This document shows positions 1-5,196 of a stretch of 5,196 nt of DNA, in pieces (position 1 is the first letter of the stretch; each line of letters opens with the position of its first letter). The translations under genes were made by a program, and so were the position numbers. The stretch spans positions 1 to 5,196 of the forward strand of contig CAZHEF010000058.1 of assembly GCA_964531645.1 (NCBI GenBank), given 5' to 3'. The notes under the pieces are model-generated. The model did no database searches and had not been told where the DNA came from. It saw nothing but the letters and a program-made list of their open reading frames with translations. This DNA comes from JBBIMS01 sp964531645. GTDB lineage: Bacteria; Acidobacteriota; Aminicenantia; JBFLYD01; JBBIMS01.

Positions 1-52
1 GATGGCTGAAGAAATGAAAAAAGCCAAAAAAGTCAGCAAGGTCAAGAAATAG
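1..52 (+). CDS. C-terminal end of an unidentified lysine-rich protein (partial)
   Basis: Only the frame starting at base 2 is open here. It reads MAEEMKKAKKVSKVKK and stops at TAG (50-52). The other two forward frames stop within the first 15 bases. The peptide is very basic, with 8 Lys in 16 residues, as in the disordered tails of many nucleic-acid-binding or ribosome-associated proteins, but that is only a resemblance. The ATG at base 2 is most likely an internal methionine, since a free 16-residue gene is less likely than the tail of a gene that begins outside the window. No function can be assigned. No hairpin terminator is visible after it. Confidence 0.5.
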   Translation, partial: MAEEMKKAKKVSKVKK

Positions 53-170
53 GAAGTTTTTATTAAAATTCTTAAGGAAAGTCGAAAGTAAAAAATTAAA
101 GTATAGTGGCAAAGAAGATGAGCATGTTGAACCTATTTATAAATGACATTTAAACTCTATAACTCATAAA

Positions 171-209
171 CCTCTCTTGCTTTTCTCGCTCTTTTTACTT
201 TTCTTCCTT
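171..209 (+). other. Polypyrimidine tract upstream of the GT2 gene
   Basis: In 39 bases only three are purines (G179, G188, A197). The tract lies in the 190-nt gap between the upstream gene tail and the GT2 start. The rest of the gap (53-170) shows no convincing gene, hairpin or RNA. A tract like this could be an untranslated leader, part of a Rho-dependent termination zone for the upstream gene, or simply biased sequence. The sequence alone does not decide. Confidence 0.4.
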
Positions 210-225
210 GAATATATCAAATTTT

Positions 226-231
226 TATGAT
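226..231 (+). promoter_or_regulatory. Possible -10 element close to the GT2 start
   Basis: TATGAT matches the TATAAT consensus at five of six positions and ends 12 bases before the ATG at 244. Transcription would then begin about 4-6 bases before the start codon, giving a nearly leaderless mRNA. That would agree with the missing Shine-Dalgarno sequence. No good -35 box lies at the expected distance and the surroundings are AT-rich, so a chance match is quite possible. Confidence 0.25.
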
Positions 232-243
232 ATTTTGTGTTTT

Positions 244-1215
244 ATGGGAAAAGAAAAAGTTGATATTTCTGTTCTCTCTCCTGTCTTCAATGAAGAGGAG
301 AATGTTGAGGAGCTTTATACTGAATTGGTTTCTGCTCTCTCAAAAACAGGCAAAAGCTTTGAAATAATATTTGTTGATGACGGTAGCACTGATTCAACCT
401 TTGAAGTCCTGAAGAAAATAAGAGAAAAGGATGAGAGGGTCAAAATTATAAGATTCAGAAGAAATTTTGGTCAGACTCCCGCCCTATCAGCAGGCTTTGA
501 TTATTCAAGAGGCGAAATTGTAATAACAATAGACGCTGACCTTCAGAATGACCCCTCTGACATAGAAAATCTTCTAAAAAGAATTGAAGAGGGATATGAT
601 CTTGTTAGTGGATGGAGATGGAAAAGAAAGGACAAATTCTTTACAAGAATTCTTCCTTCAAAGATTGCAAATCTTTTAATCTCCACAATTACAGGGGTTA
701 AGCTCCACGATTATGGTTGCACTTTGAAAGCCTACAGGAGTGAAGTTGTCAAAAATATAAGGCTTTACGGTGAAATGCACAGGTTTGTCCCTGCTGTTGC
801 GTCTCTTTTGGGAATAAGTGTTGCAGAGATCAGAGTAAATCACAGAAAAAGAAAGGCGGGAAAATCAAAATATGGAATAGGAAGAACAATAAGGGTAATC
901 CTTGATTTAATAACAGTAAAATTTCTGATAAGTTATTCCACAAGACCTCTCCAGATTTTTGGACTGGTAGGTCTTTTAACAGGAGGGACAGGATTTCTAC
1001 TCGGTCTTTATCTTTCATATTTGAAAATTATTGAAAAACAAGCTATTGGAAATAGACCATTACTATTACTTTCAGTTCTTCTTATCTTTCTCGGAGCTCA
1101 GTTTATTTCTCTTGGTTTACTTGCAGAGATGCTTTCAAGAACATACCATGAATCTGTGGAAAAGAAAATATATGCAATAAAAGAACTTTATGGATTTGAA
1201 GAAGAAAAAAATTAG
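244..1215 (+). CDS. Family 2 glycosyltransferase, polyprenyl/dolichol-phosphate sugar synthase type (GtrB/DPM-like)
   Basis: Predicted to transfer a sugar from a nucleotide donor to a polyprenyl phosphate at the cytoplasmic face of the inner membrane. Numbering from the ATG at 244 (323 aa), the GT-A domain opens with SVLSPVFNEEEN (9-20), has VDDGST (44-49) and the metal-binding DAD in DADLQNDP (97-104), then SGWRWKRKD (122-130) and HRKRKAGKSKYG (200-211), which matches the family's R-x-x-G-x-SKYG signature. Two membrane helices follow at about 235-260 and 272-294. The tail SRTYHES is typical of GtrB-like enzymes. An in-frame TTG at 208 would add 12 residues, but the conserved domain begins just after the ATG and neither start has a ribosome binding site, so I chose the ATG. 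The GT4 gene begins 10 nt downstream, so co-transcription is likely. The sugar and acceptor cannot be read from sequence. The family is secure, the substrate is not. Confidence 0.93.
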   Translation: MGKEKVDISVLSPVFNEEENVEELYTELVSALSKTGKSFEIIFVDDGSTDSTFEVLKKIREKDERVKIIRFRRNFGQTPALSAGFDYSRGEIVITIDADLQNDPSDIENLLKRIEEGYDLVSGWRWKRKDKFFTRILPSKIANLLISTITGVKLHDYGCTLKAYRSEVVKNIRLYGEMHRFVPAVASLLGISVAEIRVNHRKRKAGKSKYGIGRTIRVILDLITVKFLISYSTRPLQIFGLVGLLTGGTGFLLGLYLSYLKIIEKQAIGNRPLLLLSVLLIFLGAQFISLGLLAEMLSRTYHESVEKKIYAIKELYGFEEEKN

Positions 1216-1225
1216 TCTTCAATAA

Positions 1226-2395
1226 ATGCGAATCTTAATGATAGCTCCCGAGCCATTTTTTGAACCAAGGGGGACACCATTTTCAGAGTACTTCAGAATT
1301 TATGCTTTATCAAAACTTGGTCATGAAGTTGACCTCGTAACTTACCCCATTGGAAAAAATGTTCAAATAGAAAATCTAAAAATAATAAGAAGTAAATGCC
1401 CATTTATAAAAAGTGTAAAAATTGGTCCATCTCTAAAAAAAATACCCCTTGACCTCTCTCTCTTTATCACTTCTTTCTTCATTTTATTAAAAAGAAAATA
1501 TGACCTCATTTACACCCATGAGGAGGCATCCTGTTTTGGAGTGATTTTTTCAAAAATTTTCAAAATTCCCCATATCTACGATATGCATTCTTCTCTTCCC
1601 CAGCAGTTAAAAAATTTCAGCTTCTCCCGTTCAAAACTTCTCTTCAAAAAATTCTCATTTTTCGAAAAAATCGTTTTAAAGAGATCCCACTGTGTGATAG
1701 TAATTTGTAAGGATCTTGAGAATCATGCAAAAAAATTCACTGATAAAAGAAAAATTCTCAGGATAGAGAATTTCCTTGATTTTCCTCAGAGAGAGATTCC
1801 TGAAGAAGAGAGGAACGGATTAAGAGAGAAACTTGGAATCAATGGAAAGAAAATAATTCTTTACACAGGAACCTTTGAAGCATACCAGGGTATTGAAAGT
1901 CTCATAAAATCTTTAAAATTTTTAGGTCTTGAGGATAAAATCCTAATCTTAGTAGGGGGGAAAGAGAATCAGATAAAGGTTATGAAATCCCTTGCAGAAT
2001 CTCTTGGAGTTCGTGAGAATATAATTTTTAAAGGAGAAAAACCCCCTGAGGAAATCCCTCTTTTCCTATCAATTGCAGATGTTCTTGTCTCTCCAAGAAT
2101 TGCTGGCACAAATACTCCTTTAAAAATTTACTCATATTTAAAATCTGGAAAGCCATTAGTTGCAACAAATCTCTGGACTCACACTCAGGTCTTAAACTCT
2201 GATATTGCAATACTTGTCGAACCTGATCCTGAAGGGATTGCAAGAGGAATTGAAATAGCATTGACCGATGAGGGAAAGAAAATTGCAAAGAATGCTCTTG
2301 AGTATTGCAGAAATGAATTCACTGAAGAGAAGTACATAAATTTGATTGAGTCTGCTCTAAGAATTGCAAGGGAAGAGTTTTATATCAAATCTTGA
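1226..2395 (+). CDS. Family 4 glycosyltransferase (GT-B fold)
   Basis: A 389-residue cytoplasmic or peripheral membrane glycosyltransferase, normal length for GT4. The N-terminal acceptor-side domain starts MRILMIAPEPFFEPRGTPFS, with the glycine-containing loop EPRGTPFS at 13-20, LGHEVDLVTY at 31-40 and YDMHSSLPQQL at 118-128. The C-terminal donor-binding domain begins near 209 with ILYTGTFEAYQGIESL (211-226), then VGGKE (243-247), SPRIAGTNTPLKIYSYLKSG (289-308) and HTQVL (319-323). The classical E-x7-E motif of GT4 enzymes is not recognisable. The corresponding loop is TNTPLKIYSYL, with Ser where the second Glu often sits. From memory, this variant occurs in a recognised GT4 subgroup. The gene starts 10 nt after the GT2 stop with no visible Shine-Dalgarno sequence, which suggests translational coupling. 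With the GT2 enzyme it probably builds a lipid-linked or surface glycan. Donor and product are unknown. Confidence 0.9.
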   Translation: MRILMIAPEPFFEPRGTPFSEYFRIYALSKLGHEVDLVTYPIGKNVQIENLKIIRSKCPFIKSVKIGPSLKKIPLDLSLFITSFFILLKRKYDLIYTHEEASCFGVIFSKIFKIPHIYDMHSSLPQQLKNFSFSRSKLLFKKFSFFEKIVLKRSHCVIVICKDLENHAKKFTDKRKILRIENFLDFPQREIPEEERNGLREKLGINGKKIILYTGTFEAYQGIESLIKSLKFLGLEDKILILVGGKENQIKVMKSLAESLGVRENIIFKGEKPPEEIPLFLSIADVLVSPRIAGTNTPLKIYSYLKSGKPLVATNLWTHTQVLNSDIAILVEPDPEGIARGIEIALTDEGKKIAKNALEYCRNEFTEEKYINLIESALRIAREEFYIKS

Positions 2396-2428
2396 TCATC
2401 AGGGAACTTTATTTTATTTGGTTCGTTT

Positions 2429-2441
2429 TATAATATATAAT
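2429..2441 (+). promoter_or_regulatory. Probable -10 region of the S9 peptidase gene
   Basis: Two overlapping perfect TATAAT hexamers lie at 2429-2434 and 2436-2441, in the 64-nt gap after the GT4 stop. The best -35 candidate for the second is TTTATT at 2413-2418, with a 17-base spacer and three matches to TTGACA. The position fits a separate transcript for the peptidase. AT-rich intergenic DNA gives such hexamers by chance, which limits confidence. Confidence 0.45.
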
Positions 2442-2448
2442 TTTTTAT

Positions 2449-2454
2449 AGGAGG
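2449..2454 (+). promoter_or_regulatory. Strong Shine-Dalgarno sequence
   Basis: AGGAGG sits five bases before the ATG at 2460 and fixes the peptidase start. It is the only strong ribosome binding site seen before any start codon in this window. Confidence 0.85.
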
Positions 2455-2459
2455 TTTTT

Positions 2460-4400
2460 ATGAGGCGTATTTTAATTCTCTTTTCAATTCTTCTGTCTGC
2501 TTCTCTAATTGTTCCTTTTCTCAGAGCAGAACTACCACCCCTTATTCCAAGAGAAATTCTTTTCGGAAATCCTGAAAAAACATCACCCCAGCTCTCAACC
2601 GATGGGAAATTGATGGCTTATATTGCCCCTTACAATGGTGTTCTAAATGTCTGGGTAAAAACTGTCGGAAAGGATGATGACAGGGTTGTTACCGATGACA
2701 GAAAAAGAGGAATCAGAGCTTATATGTGGGCAGAAGATTCAAAACATATCCTCTATATCCAGGACAGAGAGGGTGACGAAAACTGGCATGTTTACTCTGT
2801 GGACCTTTCTGCACCAAAAGAGGCTCCTGTTATAAGGGATTTGACCCCATTTCAGGGAATTCAGGCTCAAGTAATTGGAACACATAAGAACTTTCCCGAT
2901 GAGATTCTTGTGGGAATGAATTTAAGGGATAGAAGGCTTCACGATGTCTACAGAATCAATTTAAAAACAGGAGCAGTCATCCTTGATACTCCTAATCCAG
3001 GCGATGTTGTAGGCTGGATTTATGATTCCAATTTTGTGATAAGAGGTTGTCAGGCAGCTCTTCCTGATGGTGGAGGTGAAATAAGAGTTAGAAAAGATGA
3101 AAAATCTCCCTGGACAAAACTAATATCGTGGGGTCCAGATGATGAATGTAATGCAATAACATTTACAAAAGATGGGAAAGGAATGTATATTTTCCATAAT
3201 ATTACCACTGACCTTGCAGTCCTATATAAAAAGGACCTCGAAACAGGAAAAGAGGAAAAAATTTTCGAGCCAAAAGGAGCAGATGTTTTTAGGGTTGTTA
3301 TCCATCCTGATGAATATCATCCCCAGGCAGTTGCAACTAACAGATTCAGAGTCCAGTGGAACATTCTTGATAATTCCATAAAGGAGGACTTTGCCAATAT
3401 TTCTAAATTGACCGATGGAGATTTCTTTATTACCAATAGAAGTGATGATGATAAAGTCTGGCTTGTTTCGTTTACAAAAGACACAGGTCCAGTTTATTAC
3501 TACGCCTACAACAGAACCGCCAAAAAAGGAACATTCCTGTTCACCCATCAGTCAAAACTTGAAGGTTTAACCCTTGCTCCAATGAAGCCCGTTGTTATAA
3601 AAGCAAGGGATGGACTTGAATTGGTTGCTTATCTCACATTACCTGTTGGTGTTCCTCCAAAGAATCTTCCTCTTGTTTTAAATGTTCATGGAGGTCCCTG
3701 GTCAAGAGACACTTGGCGTTATCATCCCGAAGCTCAATGGCTTGCAAATAGAGGATATGCATGCCTTCAGGTAAATTTCAGAGGTTCTGCAGGTTTTGGC
3801 AAGAAATTTTTGAACGCAGGAAATAGAGAATGGGGTGCAAAAATGCACGATGATTTAATAGATGCTGTAAACTGGGCTGTAAAGCAGGGAATTGCAGACC
3901 CAAAAAGAATCGCAATTTATGGTGGCTCCTATGGTGGTTACGCTGCTCTTGTTGGCGCAGCATTCACGCCTGATGTTTTCTGTTGCGCTATTGACATTGT
4001 AGGGCCTTCCAATCTTGTAACTCTTCTAAAATCAATTCCTCCTTACTGGGCTCCAATGCTCAATATGTTCAAACACAGAGTTGGAGACCCTGAAAAGGAG
4101 AAGGAATTCTTAGAGTCCCGTTCACCTCTTTTCAAAGCTCACCAGATTAAAATCCCGCTACTAATAGCTCAGGGAGCCAATGACCCACGAGTAAAAATGT
4201 CAGAGTCTGAGCAGATTGTTGAAGCAGTTAGAAAGGCTGGAAAGGAGGTTCAATACATAGTCTTTCCCGACGAAGGACATGGATTTGCAAGACCAGAAAA
4301 TAGAATGAAATTTTATGCTGCAGCAGAGGCTTTTCTTGCAAAATATCTCGGAGGAAGAGCAGAACCCCCAAAGGAGAATGAGAAGGTAGAATTTAGATAA
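2460..4400 (+). CDS. Exported S9 family serine peptidase (acylaminoacyl-peptidase / dipeptidyl-peptidase type)
   Basis: A 646-residue peptidase predicted to cleave short peptides outside the cytoplasm. Residues 1-23 form a Sec-type signal peptide: basic MRR, a hydrophobic core, and probable cleavage after LRA. No lipobox Cys is seen. Residues about 35-370 form the N-terminal beta-propeller, with PD40/WD40-like strands such as SPQLSTDGKLMAYIAP (42-57), which restricts access to small substrates. The alpha/beta-hydrolase domain spans about 375-632, with HGGPW (410-414), the nucleophile elbow GGSYGG (488-493, Ser490), Asp575 in ANDPRV and His607 in DEGHGF. The catalytic triad is therefore complete and in the S9 order. 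The last 15 residues are charged and probably flexible. The start is fixed by AGGAGG five bases upstream. It appears to be a single-gene transcript with its own promoter and terminator. S9B and S9C cannot be separated with certainty here; S9C-like is my preference. Exact specificity is unknown. Confidence 0.95.
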   Translation: MRRILILFSILLSASLIVPFLRAELPPLIPREILFGNPEKTSPQLSTDGKLMAYIAPYNGVLNVWVKTVGKDDDRVVTDDRKRGIRAYMWAEDSKHILYIQDREGDENWHVYSVDLSAPKEAPVIRDLTPFQGIQAQVIGTHKNFPDEILVGMNLRDRRLHDVYRINLKTGAVILDTPNPGDVVGWIYDSNFVIRGCQAALPDGGGEIRVRKDEKSPWTKLISWGPDDECNAITFTKDGKGMYIFHNITTDLAVLYKKDLETGKEEKIFEPKGADVFRVVIHPDEYHPQAVATNRFRVQWNILDNSIKEDFANISKLTDGDFFITNRSDDDKVWLVSFTKDTGPVYYYAYNRTAKKGTFLFTHQSKLEGLTLAPMKPVVIKARDGLELVAYLTLPVGVPPKNLPLVLNVHGGPWSRDTWRYHPEAQWLANRGYACLQVNFRGSAGFGKKFLNAGNREWGAKMHDDLIDAVNWAVKQGIADPKRIAIYGGSYGGYAALVGAAFTPDVFCCAIDIVGPSNLVTLLKSIPPYWAPMLNMFKHRVGDPEKEKEFLESRSPLFKAHQIKIPLLIAQGANDPRVKMSESEQIVEAVRKAGKEVQYIVFPDEGHGFARPENRMKFYAAAEAFLAKYLGGRAEPPKENEKVEFR

Positions 4401-4411
4401 ATCTATTGCAA

Positions 4412-4455
4412 TGGAGGGAAGAGCTTTTCTCTTCCCTCCAGACTTTTCCACTTTT
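4412..4455 (+). terminator. Rho-independent terminator between convergent genes
   Basis: A perfect 12-bp inverted repeat (TGGAGGGAAGAG at 4412-4423, CTCTTCCCTCCA at 4429-4440) encloses a 5-base loop, starting 11 bases after the peptidase stop. It is followed by a T-rich but interrupted tract (4441-4455). The hairpin also lies 24 bases beyond the last stop codon of the - strand gene, so it could act in both directions, although the - strand side lacks a good T-run. Confidence 0.88.
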
Positions 4456-4594
4456 AAAATCATTTTAGACCCTAACCCCGTGCATTTTAAGTAATAGGCT
4501 GGAAATTGTCATTGTGATCATGGAAGAATCTTGAATTACTTTTAATATTTTTTCAACTTCTCTATCAGTTCTAAATGACTTGTCAGAAAAGAGA

Positions 4595-4604
4595 ATATAT
4601 ATAT
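4595..4604. repeat. (AT)5 dinucleotide run at the inferred frameshift
   Basis: Five AT units lie inside the - strand thioredoxin-like gene. Removing one unit would make the - strand frame run from KSEKRIYI directly into LFSDKSFRTDRE, so this run is the likely slippage site. Short dinucleotide runs are known slippage sites for polymerases and a possible source of read error. Confidence 0.6.
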
Positions 4605-4656
4605 CCTCTTCTCTGACTTATTTCTGTTTATATTTTCCAAGACCCTCTCCATCTGG

Positions 4657-4676
4657 CATGGAGTGCAGACTCCATG
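4657..4676. repeat. Perfect 8-bp inverted repeat over the CTPC codons
   Basis: CATGGAGT and ACTCCATG are separated by four bases, forming a possible hairpin with a tetraloop. It overlaps the codons for HGVCTPC on the - strand. It has no T-tract, so it is not an obvious terminator. It may be a by-product of the coding sequence. Confidence 0.5.
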
Positions 4677-5196
4677 GATAAAAGTTATATTTTCATTTTC
4701 AAATCTTTCAATGAACTCTTTCTTGTTTGTTTTGAGGTTTAGTAAATTTAGCTGACCCTCTTTTAGCCTTTCTAAAATCCTTCCTTCTACTCCCTAAGAA
4801 TTCAACATAATTTGGGAATACTGAAAATCAGGATTGACTTTCTTTTCCATCAGAAAAAGCATCTCGCTCAAATCATAAATATGAGAAATATGAACAAGCT
4901 TTCCATTTTCAATTAATGCAAAAAAATTCCTTCCCCATCTTCTTTCTCTACAAACAAACCTATTCCTTACAAAGGAATAAGGAAATTCTATCTCTCTATC
5001 AATTTTAAATTTCTTAGAAAACAAAGAAAAAATATCAATTTTATCCCTAAACTTTAGCCTTATCTTCTCTATTAACTCAATTTCATTGAGCAATGGATAA
5101 TCGTTAAATAGAAAAACAGCTAAGAAAGGTTTTTTAATCTCAAACCTTAACTCTGCCTTTTTTAGGGAATAGGTTGTGAGAGTTATAACTATTGAC

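Larger units (their letters stand above)
4465..5196 (-). pseudogene. Broken thioredoxin-like gene, probably with tandem thioredoxin-fold domains (5' end outside window)
   Basis: Reading leftward, the frame is open from the window edge (5195) for 133 codons to TAG at 4796-4794. The same frame continues for 83 codons to TAA at 4544-4542. No ATG, GTG or TTG occurs between the TAG and the motif CTPC (codons 4667-4656). Before the TAG, a beta-alpha-beta segment (FLAVFLFNDYP, then KIDIFSLFSK) and a hairpin FFALIENGKLVHI resemble a redoxin domain with no CXXC. After the TAG, LNLKTNKKEF, ITFIHGVCTPCQ and RIYI look like the first half of a second redoxin domain. Beyond an (AT)5 run at 4595-4604 the protein-like signal moves to another frame (LFSDKSFRTDREVEKIL, ending MHGVRV at TAA 4467-4465). 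The protein then stops before the usual cis-proline strand. A stop, a frameshift and a short end together suggest a pseudogene. Sequencing error, recoding, or a second gene starting at ATT (4778) are alternatives. Homology to thioredoxins is my inference from pattern. Confidence 0.6.

Noticed and set aside
118..153. Eleven-codon open frame starting ATG in the gap before the GT2 gene
   Set aside because: It is very short, has no ribosome binding site and encodes nothing recognisable.
2028..2288. Open frame on the - strand inside the GT4 gene
   Set aside because: It lies opposite the conserved donor-binding domain. Its Gln/Leu-rich composition is typical of antisense reading.
2391..2400. TTGATC as a -35 box for the peptidase gene
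   Set aside because: It lies 31 bases from the nearest TATAAT, too far for a standard promoter.
3222..3548. Open frame of 108 codons on the - strand inside the peptidase gene
   Set aside because: It is an antisense shadow of the beta-propeller coding sequence with no start signal and no recognisable motif.
4200..4463. Open frame on the - strand across the end of the peptidase gene
   Set aside because: It is antisense to the conserved hydrolase domain and crosses the terminator hairpin. The peptidase frame on the other strand has all the family motifs.
4656..4676. Hairpin at the CTPC codons as a selenocysteine insertion element
   Set aside because: There is no in-frame TGA next to it. The interrupting stop is TAG and lies far upstream.
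1..5196. CRISPR array, tRNA, rRNA, insertion sequence or phage genes
   Set aside because: No direct-repeat array, cloverleaf-like segment, transposase motif or phage protein was seen on either strand.

Overview
The window is AT-rich bacterial DNA with short intergenic gaps. From left to right on the + strand it holds the last codons of an unidentified lysine-rich protein, a two-gene glycosyltransferase cluster (a membrane-anchored GT2 enzyme followed 10 nt later by a GT4 enzyme), and a separately transcribed exported S9 peptidase of the acylaminoacyl-peptidase/DPP type. The peptidase ends at a perfect 12-bp hairpin terminator. Facing it on the - strand is a thioredoxin-like gene that runs off the right edge and appears to be broken.

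Organism: the secreted S9C-type peptidase with its LIPREILFGNP start, next to GT2/GT4 surface-glycan enzymes in low-GC DNA, would fit Candidatus Aminicenantes or another Acidobacteriota-like lineage. This is inference from family resemblance only and the phylum is not settled. The peptidase has a strong Shine-Dalgarno sequence. The two glycosyltransferases have none that I can see.

Function: the GT2/GT4 pair probably works on lipid-linked or surface glycan. The GT2 enzyme would load a sugar onto a polyprenyl phosphate carrier, and the GT4 enzyme would transfer a sugar from a nucleotide donor in the cytoplasm. The S9 peptidase is probably periplasmic and degrades peptides. It has its own probable promoter and terminator and no evident link to the glycan genes.

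The most unusual part is 4465-5196 on the - strand. Its reading frame is open from the window edge to a TAG at 4796-4794. The same frame then continues for 83 codons without an ATG, GTG or TTG before a CTPC redox motif. A two-base slip at an (AT)5 run moves the rest of the coding signal into another frame. Two segments of the reconstructed protein resemble each other, which suggests tandem thioredoxin-like domains of which only the second has a CXXC. I read it as a pseudogene of a double-thioredoxin protein. Sequencing error or recoding remain possible.
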